Made by a program: the position numbers and the translations under genes. Shown in pieces: positions 17,454 to 29,111 of a stretch of 33,553 bases of DNA. Numbering within the stretch: position 1 is the first letter of the stretch; every line of letters starts with the position of its first letter. The notes under the pieces were generated by a model. The model worked only from the letters and a program-made list of their open reading frames with translations, had not been told where the DNA came from and did not search any database. This DNA comes from Arthrobacter sp. (lineage in GTDB: Bacteria > Actinomycetota > Actinomycetes > Actinomycetales > Micrococcaceae): assembly GCA_025464875.1 (NCBI GenBank), contig JAODMV010000163.1, positions 1-33,553 of the forward strand, given 5' to 3'.

Positions 17454-20108
17454 TCAGGTCCTGCCCTTGATTCGGGCTGTTGCTGGCGCCGTCCACGGGT
17501 TCTCCGGCCAGGGATGCTTCGGATAGCGCCCGCGCATCTCGGCACGGACCTGAGCGTATGGTCCGGACCAGAAGGAAGCCAGATCGTCTGTCACGGCCAA
17601 GGGCCGCCTCGCCGGCGAGAGCAGGTGGAACAGCACGGGCACCCTGCCGCCCGCCAGCCTCGGCGTCTCGGCCCAGCCGAAGCACTCCTGCAGCTTGACC
17701 GCCACGACCGGCCGGCCGTCGTCGTCCACGTCCGGGTAGTCGATCCGCACCCGCGAACCGCTCGGCACCTCGAGCCACTCCGGGGCCAGCTCGGCCAGCC
17801 GGGACGCGTCCGGCCACGGCAGCAGCCGCCGCAACGGATCGGCCAGATCGATCCCGTTCATGGCTGCCCCGCCGGCCAGCGCCTCGAGCTCCGGCGCCAG
17901 CCACTCCTGTACCCGGGCCAGCAACGCCTGCTCGGCAACATCGGGCCAGGGATCGCCGAGTTCCCGATGCAGCAGGGCGAGGCGGCGGCGCAAGGCACCC
18001 GCCGCCGTCGACCACCCGATCGTTCCCAGTCCTTGCGTCTCCAGCGCGCGGGCCACCGCAGCGCGTCCCTCCTCCGCGGAGGGCCGTACCGGCGTCGACG
18101 ACAAGGCGATCGCTCCCAGCCGGCGTTCCCGCCGAGCGGTGACCCGGCCCTGGCTAAACCGCGCCTCCACCGTTTCACTCAGGAGATGCCGGGCGGCGGC
18201 CTCTGCCGCGTCCGGCGACAGCGGCGCGGCGGAACGGATGAGCGCGCCGGTTCCCGCCGCGTCGCGCCCTTGCGCCCGGGACACCTCGGCCACCGCCAAC
18301 CACTCGTGCCCGGTCAGCGGGCTGCCGGCGGGCAGACCCGCCCGCGTGCCGGACGAAAGCAGGTAGCGCTCCGGTCCAGCGCCCGCGACGCGGCGCGCTA
18401 CCCGGTCCGGGAACGCGAGGGCGACGACGAATCCCACGGCCTCCGTGCTGGTCACCGGCGCGGCGAGCGGGAAGGGCACGACGCAGGACACCTCCTGGCG
18501 TGCGATCGTCTCCATCCGGCGGACATCCTCCGCCCAGCGGCGGGCTGCCGGCTCCTTCCCTGCCCGCAGCGTGGCCAAAAGCCGCGTGAGATCAGCGCCG
18601 GGGGCACGCTGGTCCCCGGAAACGAGCGCCACGGCCTGCGCTGCCGCCCGGTCGCCCACGGCGGCGGCGCCGTCCAGAAGGGCGCGGGCCAGCCGCGGAT
18701 CGGAAGGCACCCGCGCCAGGGCCTTGCCCAGATCGGTGGCGAGGCCGTTCGGTTCCACCGCGCCGAGCTCCCGGAGCACCTCGACGGCCTCATCCATGGC
18801 GGCCGGTGGCGGGGCGTCGGGAAGCGCCAGTCCGTGGCCGCCGGGCGATCCCCAACAGGCCAGGACCAGAGCGGCACCGGTCAGGTCTGCCACCGCGATC
18901 TCCGGCGTCGGGTGCGCCGGTGCGGCACCGAAGGCCTTCTGGTCGTAGCAACGGACCACCCGTCCGGGTCCCTGACGGGCGGCTCGACCGGCGCGCTGTT
19001 CGGCGGACGCCCGGGAGCAGGACACGGTCACCAGCCCGGACATGCCGCGGTTGGAGTCACGCCGCGGCTCGCGGGAGAGCCCCGAATCGACGACCAACCG
19101 GACCCCGGGAACCGTCAGGGAGGATTCGGCGAGCGCCGTCGAAACGATGATCCGCGCTGGCCCGCCGGGTTTCCGCCCGGAGACGGCGCGGTCCTGCGCC
19201 GCCGGATCAACCTGGCCGTGAAGCTCCAGCACCTCCGCATCGACCCGGCCGCGCAGGCGGGCAGCGACATGGGCAACCTCCCACGCACCCGGGACGAAGA
19301 CCAGGGCGTCGAGGTCCAGGCCGGCGGACAGCGCTTCGAAATGTGCTGCCGCGGCCGTGTCCGCCACATGGTTTAAAAAGGCGCGCGTCACTCCCCTTTC
19401 GTCCAGTCGCGGCACCGCCGACGGCGCCCAGGCCACCTCCAGGGGATGCAACACGGACGGACAGTCAACGATGGGAGCCGGCCCGCCGCCGGCGTTCTCC
19501 CCGAGGGCGCCCCCGATCAGGGCGGCGAATCGTGGCGCGTCCAGGGTCGCCGACATGGCCACGAGCGTGAGGTCACCGCGCAACTGGCGGACCTCGGCCA
19601 GCATGCCGAGCAGGAGATCGGTCTCCAGTCCGCGCTCGTGGACCTCGTCGAGGATGACGGCGTCAGTGGTCCCTAGCCCCGGATCCGCCAGCAGGCGGCG
19701 CAGCAGGATCCCCGGGGTGACAAACTCAATCAGGGTCTCCGGGCCCGTCTGGCGTTCCCCGCGCACCGTGTAGCCCACGCGGTCCCCGAGCCGGCTGCCG
19801 TCCAGGGCGGCAAGGCGCCGTGCTGCCGAGCGCGCTGCGACGCGGCGGGGTTGGGTCACGACGACGCGCGGGGGCTTTTTCCCTGCGGCGGCCTCGGCCG
19901 CCATGTTGGCGAGCAACGGCGGAACCAGTGTGGTTTTGCCCGTGCCCGGGGGCGCCTGCACCACTGCGGCTGCTGCCGAACCTCCCGTACGCAAGGCGTC
20001 GGCGAGCTCCCCCAGCGAGTCCGCAAAGACAAGACCCGCCCCAATGGAGGCCAGATCGAAGAGCTCGTGGGCGCGTGTGCGGTTCCGAGGGATGAGGGGA
20101 GAAGTCAC
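17454..20108 (-). CDS. hrpB: ATP-dependent helicase HrpB
   Basis: DEAH helicase motifs (QAPPGTGKTTLVPP, LDEVHERGLETDL, VAMSATLD, QRAGRAARQGPGR) and an HrpB-like C-terminus. GTG start at 20108 (VTSPLIPRNRTRAHELFDLASIGAGL). Confidence 0.9.
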   Translation of the reverse strand: MTSPLIPRNRTRAHELFDLASIGAGLVFADSLGELADALRTGGSAAAAVVQAPPGTGKTTLVPPLLANMAAEAAAGKKPPRVVVTQPRRVAARSAARRLAALDGSRLGDRVGYTVRGERQTGPETLIEFVTPGILLRRLLADPGLGTTDAVILDEVHERGLETDLLLGMLAEVRQLRGDLTLVAMSATLDAPRFAALIGGALGENAGGGPAPIVDCPSVLHPLEVAWAPSAVPRLDERGVTRAFLNHVADTAAAAHFEALSAGLDLDALVFVPGAWEVAHVAARLRGRVDAEVLELHGQVDPAAQDRAVSGRKPGGPARIIVSTALAESSLTVPGVRLVVDSGLSREPRRDSNRGMSGLVTVSCSRASAEQRAGRAARQGPGRVVRCYDQKAFGAAPAHPTPEIAVADLTGAALVLACWGSPGGHGLALPDAPPPAAMDEAVEVLRELGAVEPNGLATDLGKALARVPSDPRLARALLDGAAAVGDRAAAQAVALVSGDQRAPGADLTRLLATLRAGKEPAARRWAEDVRRMETIARQEVSCVVPFPLAAPVTSTEAVGFVVALAFPDRVARRVAGAGPERYLLSSGTRAGLPAGSPLTGHEWLAVAEVSRAQGRDAAGTGALIRSAAPLSPDAAEAAARHLLSETVEARFSQGRVTARRERRLGAIALSSTPVRPSAEEGRAAVARALETQGLGTIGWSTAAGALRRRLALLHRELGDPWPDVAEQALLARVQEWLAPELEALAGGAAMNGIDLADPLRRLLPWPDASRLAELAPEWLEVPSGSRVRIDYPDVDDDGRPVVAVKLQECFGWAETPRLAGGRVPVLFHLLSPARRPLAVTDDLASFWSGPYAQVRAEMRGRYPKHPWPENPWTAPATARIKGRT

Positions 20109-20234
20109 GCATCCATTGTGCCTACAAACTGCGTGCCCTGCGCTCTGGCTTGGGTCGGCGGGCGCCATCGCGGTGCCGCACCCACGAAACGTACGTCAGA
20201 CTGGAAGTTCGCGATCAGCAAGGCAGGAACACAT

Positions 20235-20506
20235 TGATTAATCTCCAGCAGGATACCGAAGGCTTCATCCGCATGAACCGGCACTTCCCTGACAGCTCGA
20301 CGGTTTCGATCACTTTCACCGACGGCTCGGCTGAGGTGGCCACCGGCCGGCAGCTCAACGAAATCTATGACGAAGCCCTGGCCGTGTACCGGGCACAGAA
20401 CCACCTGGATGCGAAAGGATACTCACGGGGCCCGAGGAAAACCGTCCACCCCACGAACAAGATCGAATTCGTGCCAGTTCATAGCGGCCAGTTCATACCA
20501 GAATGA
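20235..20506 (+). CDS. Hypothetical protein
   Basis: ORF continuing ...INLQQDTEGFIRMNRHFPDSSTVSITFTDGSAEVATGRQLNEIYDEALAVYRAQNHLDAKGY. A TTG start at 20235 is preferred because of the SD-like aaggcagga; the ORF track start is 20150. Confidence 0.5.
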
Positions 20507-21128
20507 CCACGCCATAGCGCCGTTCTTCGCTCATGGGCAGATCATCCACCCATGACGCGACTGTGCAGGGACTAGACAGTTGCACGGACCGAAACCATGG
20601 CACCGTGCTGCCACCAGCACGATGCCGGATCGGCGTATTGGACAGCACGGTGTTGCCCTCGAGGTACTGGTAGGCGGCCGCATTCTGGTTCACGAACGGT
20701 TCGATCGGGACGCCGAGCTCTCGGCAGTAGTCGAGGGTCACGTGATGCTGCGCTATCCGGGCCGGACCGGGGTTCACGTACTGGTCATTGGAGAATGTTG
20801 CCGTCTGCGTGTTGCCCTTGAGGTCCGTCTCCTCGGTCCCGCCCCGGACGGTCCAGTTTCGGCCGCCCGGCCTGTTGCGGGCCTCAAGAATGGCTACCTG
20901 GTAGCCCGCCTTTCGCAGTTCATAAGCAGCCGTCAGTCCCGCCATGCCGCCGCCCAGCACGACAACGCTATGCCTGCGGCCGTGGAGGTCACCTGAACCC
21001 GGCGCCACAAAATCGGGGGTATCCGCCGCCGCGGGGGTTAGCCCCATCGCGCTCATGGTGGCGTACAGAACGCCGGCGCCTCCTGCCATTCCCACGTGCC
21101 GACGAAAATCGCGGCGGGTAGCAGGCAT
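20493..21128 (-). pseudogene. 3'-truncated flavin monoamine oxidase (N-terminal part only)
   Basis: Tat-like signal (MPATRRDFRRHVGMAGGAGVLYATMSAMGLTPAAA) and FAD-binding VVVLGGGMAGLTAAYELRKAGYQVAILEARNRPGGRNWTVRGG. It ends after about 210 aa with an unrelated-looking tail and lacks the C-terminal FAD/substrate region. Confidence 0.7.
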
Positions 21129-21196
21129 CTTCACCTCCCGAAAAATGGTTGGGGACAACTGTTCGCTGGCCCGGTGTCTCTGGCGCCTAGGGACCT

Positions 21197-21237
21197 GCAC
21201 CACGAGGTGGTGCCAGGTCGCCAGTCCGGCGACCTGG
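21197..21237. other. Two adjacent perfect hairpins in the ltrA / amine-oxidase intergenic region
   Basis: GCACCAC-GAG-GTGGTGC (21197-21213) and CCAGGTCGCC-AGTCC-GGCGACCTGG (21213-21237). Confidence 0.6.
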
Positions 21238-21435
21238 CCCAGGGCGATGCAAGCGAAGGAGCCGTAGGGGGAAGCGACTGCACGAATCCCCTTCCCCGAA
21301 GCACCCGCGACCCCCATTCTGGCGAGCTGGTGCATGTCACGCTCGCCGCCTCTAGCCTTCCGGCCAACCGCATGTCGGAGGCGACGTTATCCCTGCCGAA
21401 CAGGAACCGCACGGGTCTTTTAGTCCTAGCTTGGG

Positions 21436-22635
21436 TCACAAGGGTCCCGGTTTCGTTCGGCGGCGATTCCCGGCGTCGGTAACTGCCACTCCGATCAGAG
21501 GGATAACGGCCCCCATAGCGGCTACGAATGCCGGGGCAAGAGGGCTCAGGCTCGCAAGCACTGCCAACGCTCCGATGCCGGCGAGATCGGATGTCCATCG
21601 GTATCCCAGCACTTGCCGGATGAAGACCCCACGGGCAGCAAGGAAAAGAACCGGCCCTCCATAAAGAAACAAAACCGTTTCCAGGTCCGGGCGGACAACT
21701 GGATCACTGATCACCAGTCGGTCACCGATGGCCACAAGGATCAGGCCAGCGAGCAGCACGACCAAGGCGTTGCCGGCCAAGATACCGGGCCGGAACTGGT
21801 CATCAGCAGAAGCCAGCGTCTCCAGAGTCTTTTGTTCAAGGCGATGGAAATAGCACCACCAGACGGCGACACTCCCAGCCAAAGCTACCGACCCTGTCAG
21901 GAGTATTAAGGGGTCCGCCAGATTGTCCGCAATGGCTTGGCCGGTTGAAAGGACCGTCTCGCCCAGTGCGATCAGGTAGAACAGCGCGAACCGCTCAAAG
22001 ATCCTCTCCCCCGCAAGCGGAACCTGGCTTCCTTCAGTTTTCCGGCCCGGCAGCCGGTGCGCCAGGATATGGCCTAGCAGGTCAATCGTGGCACCAACAC
22101 CCCAGAGCAGCAGGCGGAGTTCGTGGCCCAAAAAGGCGCCGGCAATCCAAAAGGGCGCACTCATACACCCCCAGATCAGCGTGCGCACGAAGTGGTCGTG
22201 GGTGGGTGGGTCAAGTCCCACGGTGAGCATCCACGCACCCCTGCCGAGCTGGATGAGGAGATAGCTCGCCGCGAAAAGCCAGCCGAAGGCCCCGAACGCG
22301 GCCCCGATTGAGGCGTTCATGAACAGTGCGATCAACATGACGATCAGCAGCATCCACTGCACCTCAAGCCGGGCCAGGTTCAGCAGCGTTGCCGCCCATG
22401 TCGTATACACCCACACCTTATACACGCCCAGTAGAAGCACCAAGGTTTCAGCGGCACCCATCCATGAAGGATGCTCCAGTAAGTGATGGGACAGCTGCGA
22501 TACCGCGAAGACAAAGACGAGATCAAAGAACAGCTCAAGGCGCGTTACGGGGTCTGCGGAAGCCTCAGAACGTGCAAGCGATTGGGCGCGGCGGATCATC
22601 TTTATCCTCCACTGGGTTTCGGGACGGACGGACAT
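21436..22635 (-). CDS. ltrA: Low temperature requirement protein A (LtrA) family membrane protein
   Basis: 399 aa with LtrA N-terminal motif RLELFFDLVFVFAVSQLSHHLLEHP and multiple hydrophobic helices. Confidence 0.85.
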   Translation of the reverse strand: MSVRPETQWRIKMIRRAQSLARSEASADPVTRLELFFDLVFVFAVSQLSHHLLEHPSWMGAAETLVLLLGVYKVWVYTTWAATLLNLARLEVQWMLLIVMLIALFMNASIGAAFGAFGWLFAASYLLIQLGRGAWMLTVGLDPPTHDHFVRTLIWGCMSAPFWIAGAFLGHELRLLLWGVGATIDLLGHILAHRLPGRKTEGSQVPLAGERIFERFALFYLIALGETVLSTGQAIADNLADPLILLTGSVALAGSVAVWWCYFHRLEQKTLETLASADDQFRPGILAGNALVVLLAGLILVAIGDRLVISDPVVRPDLETVLFLYGGPVLFLAARGVFIRQVLGYRWTSDLAGIGALAVLASLSPLAPAFVAAMGAVIPLIGVAVTDAGNRRRTKPGPL

Positions 22636-22711
22636 GCCTCTCCCCTTCGAAAAGGCTGACTACGGTCACACAGAGAAGTCAAGGGCCGATGATTTGACCG
22701 GCCGGCGGTCC
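22421..22711. repeat. Copy 1 of an approximately 290-bp diverged direct duplication (ltrA 5' end plus upstream region)
   Basis: Aligned by eye to 24572-24855, for example gcggatcatctttatcctccactgggttt versus gcggatcatcgttatcttccactgggttt, and agaagtcaagggccgatg versus agaagtcaagggcggatg. Confidence 0.75.
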
Positions 22712-22872
22712 GGGCTTCGAGACCAATGTGGACCAGGCTCTGCCATTTAGGACGCGGGATCACCGCGGAGGTCCCGCCGACCCTGCCTCGAAGGCCTGGG
22801 CCTCAGCCTGGTCGGCGGCCGTCCCGCGGAGGACGTAAAGTTGATGCGGAAGTTTCCAACGAAGGAGCCTTG

Positions 22873-24435
22873 ATGCAGGACCGTATCCGTAACGCCGACA
22901 TCTTCAGCCGGCTGATGTCCGCTGAGCAGGCTGCTGGTCTAATCAGACCCGGCATGACGGTGGCCATGAGTGGCTTCACCGGCGCGGGATATCCGAAAGC
23001 GGTGCCACAGGCCCTGGCGACCCGGATGGAGGCAGCCGGCGCGGGCGAGCCGTTCCGGATCAAGGTCCTCACCGGCGCATCCACAGCCCCCGAACTCGAC
23101 GGGGCCCTGGCCAAAGTCAACGGAATGGAACTGCGGCTGCCGTACCAGTCCGACCCCGCACTTCGCGAACGCATCAACAGCGGCGATATCGACTACATCG
23201 ATATGCACCTCAGCCACGTCGCCCAGCACACCTGGTCCGGATTCTTCGGCAAGATCGACGTCGCCGTGGTTGAGATAGCCGGAGTCCTTGAGGACGGCCG
23301 GCTGATACCGTCCTCCTCGGTCGGGAACAACAAGACCTGGCTCGAGCAGGCAGACAAAGTCATCCTCGAGGTCAACAGGTTCCAACCGGCAGGGTTGGAA
23401 GGAATGCACGACATCTATTACGGAACTGCCCTGCCCCCCGACCGGAAACCCATACCGCTGGTCAAGCCTGATGATCGCATCGGGGAACCATACCTCCACG
23501 TGGATCCCGCCAAGATCGTAGCCGTCGTCGCAACCGACGGCCCCGACCGGAACTCCCCGTTCAGCGCCCCCGATGAGGCCTCCCAGCGGATCGCAGGCCA
23601 CCTGTTGGACTTCTTCGAACAGGAAATCAAACAAGGCCGGCTGACCAAGGAACTGCTCCCACTGCAATCGGGCGTCGGCAACATCCCCAACGCCGTACTT
23701 GCAGCCCTGTCCGAGAGCGGATACGAAGGGCTGACCGCCTACACCGAGGTCATCCAGGATGGCATGCTCGGGCTTATCCGCGACGGCGTCCTGAAGTCTG
23801 CCTCCGCCACGTCGTTTTCGCTCAGCGCCACCGGCGTGGAGGAATTCAACAACAACGTCGATTTCTACCGCACGCGCATCCTGCTGCGCACCCAGGAAAT
23901 CTCCAATCACCCCGAGCTCATCCGCCGCCTGGGCTGCATCGCACTGAACGGCATGATCGAAGCTGACCTTTACGGCAACATCAACTCCACTCACGTTGCC
24001 GGGAGCAAAGTCATGAACGGCATCGGCGGCTCCGGAGACTTCGCCCGAAACGGCTCGCTTTCCGTCTTCATGTCTCCCAGCACCGCTAAGACAGGCAGTA
24101 TCTCCAGCATCGTGCCCATGGTCAGCCACGTGGACCACACCGAACACGACACGATGGTGATCGTTACCGAACAGGGCCTAGCCGATCTTCGTGGGCTCGC
24201 CCCCAAACAGCGCGCGCAGCTGGTCATTGACCGTTGCACCCACCCCGACTACCGCCCGATGGTCCAGGACTACTTCGACCGCGCCAAGCGCGAAAGCTAC
24301 GGACGACACACCCCTCATCTCCTAGCGGAAGCACTGTCCTGGCACGACAGGTTCGTCGAGACCGGCAGTATGCGCCACCATTCCGCCCCAGCCCTCAGTG
24401 GCGGGGCCACCACGGTTCCCCGGGACCGCCGTTGA
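22873..24435 (+). CDS. Acetyl-CoA hydrolase / succinate CoA-transferase family protein
   Basis: Start MQDRIRNADIFSRLMSAEQAAGLIRPGMTVAMSGFTGAGYPKAVPQALA, SD gaaggag, and C-terminal GIGGSGDFARNGSLSVFM and VTEQGLADLRGLAPKQRAQLVIDRCTHPDYRPMVQDYFDRA. Confidence 0.9.
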   Translation: MQDRIRNADIFSRLMSAEQAAGLIRPGMTVAMSGFTGAGYPKAVPQALATRMEAAGAGEPFRIKVLTGASTAPELDGALAKVNGMELRLPYQSDPALRERINSGDIDYIDMHLSHVAQHTWSGFFGKIDVAVVEIAGVLEDGRLIPSSSVGNNKTWLEQADKVILEVNRFQPAGLEGMHDIYYGTALPPDRKPIPLVKPDDRIGEPYLHVDPAKIVAVVATDGPDRNSPFSAPDEASQRIAGHLLDFFEQEIKQGRLTKELLPLQSGVGNIPNAVLAALSESGYEGLTAYTEVIQDGMLGLIRDGVLKSASATSFSLSATGVEEFNNNVDFYRTRILLRTQEISNHPELIRRLGCIALNGMIEADLYGNINSTHVAGSKVMNGIGGSGDFARNGSLSVFMSPSTAKTGSISSIVPMVSHVDHTEHDTMVIVTEQGLADLRGLAPKQRAQLVIDRCTHPDYRPMVQDYFDRAKRESYGRHTPHLLAEALSWHDRFVETGSMRHHSAPALSGGATTVPRDRR

Positions 24436-24571
24436 TTGAAGCCATCGTCCGGTACGAGATCGGCCCGATCGAAATATAGACTGAAAGCCGGCAGACCCGG
24501 GTCCTCTCCTTCTGGTTTGGTGCACTGGCGGCATCGCAGTTGTACTGGCAACACGTGGGCGGGCCTCCGCG

Positions 24572-24784
24572 TAGACCGCAAGAAGAAGCACAAGGGTCTC
24601 TGCTGCCACTAGCAATGAAGGTTGTTCCACGAGATGATGTGACAACTGCGACAGCGCGAAGACAAAGACCAGATCGAAAAACAGCTTCAGCCGGGGCAAC
24701 TCGGTCCGCGGAAGTCGCAGTACGTGTCAGCGGTCTGGCGCGGATCATCGTTATCTTCCACTGGGTTTATGATCGGACGGACGT
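24572..24784 (-). pseudogene. Truncated, frameshifted ltrA paralog fragment (copy 2 of the duplication; homology continues to about 24855)
   Basis: LKLFFDLVFVFALSQLSHHLVEQPSLLVAAETLVLLLAVY matches the LtrA N-terminus. The upstream TQWKITMIRARPLTRTATSAD is in a different frame, the equivalent start codon reads ACG, and homology stops after about 60 codons. Confidence 0.8.
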
Positions 24785-24989
24785 GCCCCTCTTCGAAAGG
24801 CTGGCCACGGCCACCAGGAGAAGTCAAGGGCGGATGGTTTGGCCGGACGGCAGTCCCCGCCGACGCCGATGACCTTTCGGCCCCGTCGAGGACGCACAAA
24901 ATACCGACGAGAAGCTGGACGACAGCAGCACCCATGGAGCCTGGCGGCATGCAAGGACCAGATCAACGAATCCTCGCCGGTCCCATCGA

Positions 24990-25014
24990 CTGATTCATCC
25001 CCCGTATGAATCAG
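24990..25014. promoter_or_regulatory. Candidate operator: 9-bp inverted repeat CTGATTCAT-N7-ATGAATCAG
   Basis: Perfect inverted repeat about 100 bp upstream of the 25113 ORF in a noncoding stretch. Confidence 0.45.
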
Positions 25015-25112
25015 CCTTCGACCGCTACTGGCACCCTCGGGGAACCCGCGGATGGTAAGTCCGTGAGCCCCAGCATTTGGTGACCGGGCACTCGGAGTAA
25101 GGGTGGATTGCG

Positions 25113-25382
25113 ATGTCGCACGATGCGGAGCTGTCAGGACGCTCGGATCAGGACCCGGCAAATTCGGAGAGGCGGCCCATGGACACGCTCGTCATCCGCA
25201 CGTGGAACGAGCCGAACCAGAAGTCCGGTTTCCGGGCCAGGATAACGTATATCCAGCATCCGGGCGATCAGCCGACTATGGTCTCAACTGCTGACCCGGA
25301 GGAGGTCGTGAGTGTTGTTCGTCAGTGGCTCCTTAACCAATCTGGCCCTCCCCACGAGGTCCAGACCCGCCGGCAACCGTAG
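25113..25382 (+). CDS. Hypothetical protein (89 aa, possibly starting at the internal Met of MDTLVIRTWNEPNQ)
   Basis: Plausible composition: MDTLVIRTWNEPNQKSGFRARITYIQHPGDQPTMVSTADPEEVVSVVRQWLLNQSG. Confidence 0.6.
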   Translation: MSHDAELSGRSDQDPANSERRPMDTLVIRTWNEPNQKSGFRARITYIQHPGDQPTMVSTADPEEVVSVVRQWLLNQSGPPHEVQTRRQP

Positions 25383-25408
25383 CTCCGGCTCCTGTGCGGC
25401 CCGAACGC

Positions 25409-26116
25409 TCACCAAAGGTCGGCGACGAGTCGCAAGAGGGCTTCCGACGGCGCCATGCCCATGTCTTCCTTCAGCTTGGATTGGTATCTTTCGAAGGAGC
25501 GAAGCGCGGAAGCGTTATTGCCCCGCCCCCTTTCAGCCTGGATTAGAAGGCCAACCGCACTTTCGTACAGCGGTTCAAGTTCCAGAGCGGCCTCCGAGGC
25601 CGCCACGGCGGCGGGATAGTCCCAGCGTGCCAGCGAGTCGCGCGCGACGACGAGGAAGGCGTGCAGCCGGTCCTGCCGCAGCCTGGATTGTTCAAAGAGG
25701 ATCCAGTCGTCGTACCAGCCCGGGAGTAGATCGGCGTCGCGCAATTGGTGCAGGCATGAAGCCACGTTCCCCTCGAAGCCCTCTTGGTTCAGCTCGCGGA
25801 TCAGAGCCCGCACCCGGTGCAGGTCAATGTCCACCTGTTCGCTGAGTGAGAGCTCTGCACCGCGGTTGATCAACAAGCCCGGAAGCTGCCGTGTGACGAT
25901 ATGGACGCTGACGCGGAGGCTGTCCAGGGCCTTCTTCTCGGAGTTCTCCGGCCACAACAACCCGGCCAGATAGCTTCGGGGGCGGGGACCGCTGACCGCC
26001 AGCGCGGTAATGAGCCGTTGTTGCCGCACTGCGACGTGGACGATTCTGGCGTCCCGGCGAAGTTGCCACGACTGGAACAGGCTTAGCTGAAAATGACCAT
26101 AGTCGTCGTTGCCCAT
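25409..26116 (-). CDS. SARP-type regulator (winged-helix DNA-binding domain plus BTAD)
   Basis: MGNDDYGHFQLSLFQSWQLRRDARIVHVAVRQQRLITALAVSGPRPRSYLAGLLWPENSEKKALDSLRVSVHIVTRQLPGLLINRG..., then the BTAD region HAFLVVARDSLARWDYPAAVAASEAALELEPLYESAVGLLIQAERGRGNNASALRSFERYQSKLKEDMGMAPSEALLRLV. Confidence 0.85.
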   Translation of the reverse strand: MGNDDYGHFQLSLFQSWQLRRDARIVHVAVRQQRLITALAVSGPRPRSYLAGLLWPENSEKKALDSLRVSVHIVTRQLPGLLINRGAELSLSEQVDIDLHRVRALIRELNQEGFEGNVASCLHQLRDADLLPGWYDDWILFEQSRLRQDRLHAFLVVARDSLARWDYPAAVAASEAALELEPLYESAVGLLIQAERGRGNNASALRSFERYQSKLKEDMGMAPSEALLRLVADLW

Positions 26117-26355
26117 GGGCACCCCCAAGTCCAGCCGTGATGAGCTGGAATAGATATAGCAACGAGCATCCGCAGTTTTGGGCGGTATGTCAATGACTGC
26201 ATCTGGGAGTCTAGTGGGGCAAACGTGCCTGCGGGCTGCACGCAGCGGCGCGTTCACCGCCGGGAGGCTTCGAACCCTCACCAGGGCCGCCGGCAACGCC
26301 CCCGCCAGCGCCGAGGGCAGCGCGGAGGCCCGGGAATAAACCCCATCGAGCAAAG

Positions 26356-26376
26356 GTTGAGTCCAGTACACTCAAC
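26356..26376. promoter_or_regulatory. HAIR element (HspR operator) upstream of the Clp ATPase gene
   Basis: GTTGAGT-N7-ACTCAAC, perfect arms, one mismatch per arm from the established HAIR consensus CTTGAGT-N7-ACTCAAG; 17 bp upstream of the ATG. Confidence 0.8.
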
Positions 26377-26393
26377 TTTCCAATGGAGGTTTC

Positions 26394-28973
<2,580 letters not shown>

Positions 28974-28980
28974 GCCACCT

Positions 28981-29006
28981 CCGGGGCCGCCCGCGGGCGG
29001 CCCCGG
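28981..29006. repeat. 26-bp perfect GC palindrome (CCGGGGCCGCCCG/CGGGCGGCCCCGG)
   Basis: Self-complementary across its full length, immediately 3' of the Clp gene. Confidence 0.7.
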
Positions 29007-29010
29007 AAAA

Positions 29011-29052
29011 GGCCGGGCACACAAGGAAATCCTTGTGTGCCCGGCCTTGTTT
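29011..29052 (+). terminator. Rho-independent terminator
   Basis: GGCCGGGCACACAAGGA-AA-TCCTTGTGTGCCCGGCC (17-bp perfect stem) followed by ttgtttttt. The preceding ggaaaa may also make it work on the minus strand. Confidence 0.9.
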
Positions 29053-29111
29053 TTTAAGCGGACGGTCCTGTGGAAGCGCGCCGCCGGAGGGACGGTTAGG
29101 GCCGGCCGCCG

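Noticed and set aside
17322-19376. 684-aa plus-strand ORF
   Set aside because: Antisense to hrpB; Arg/Gly/Pro-rich translation typical of GC-driven spurious ORFs.
22939-24147. 402-aa minus-strand ORF
   Set aside because: Opposite the CoA-transferase coding sequence with no domain signature.
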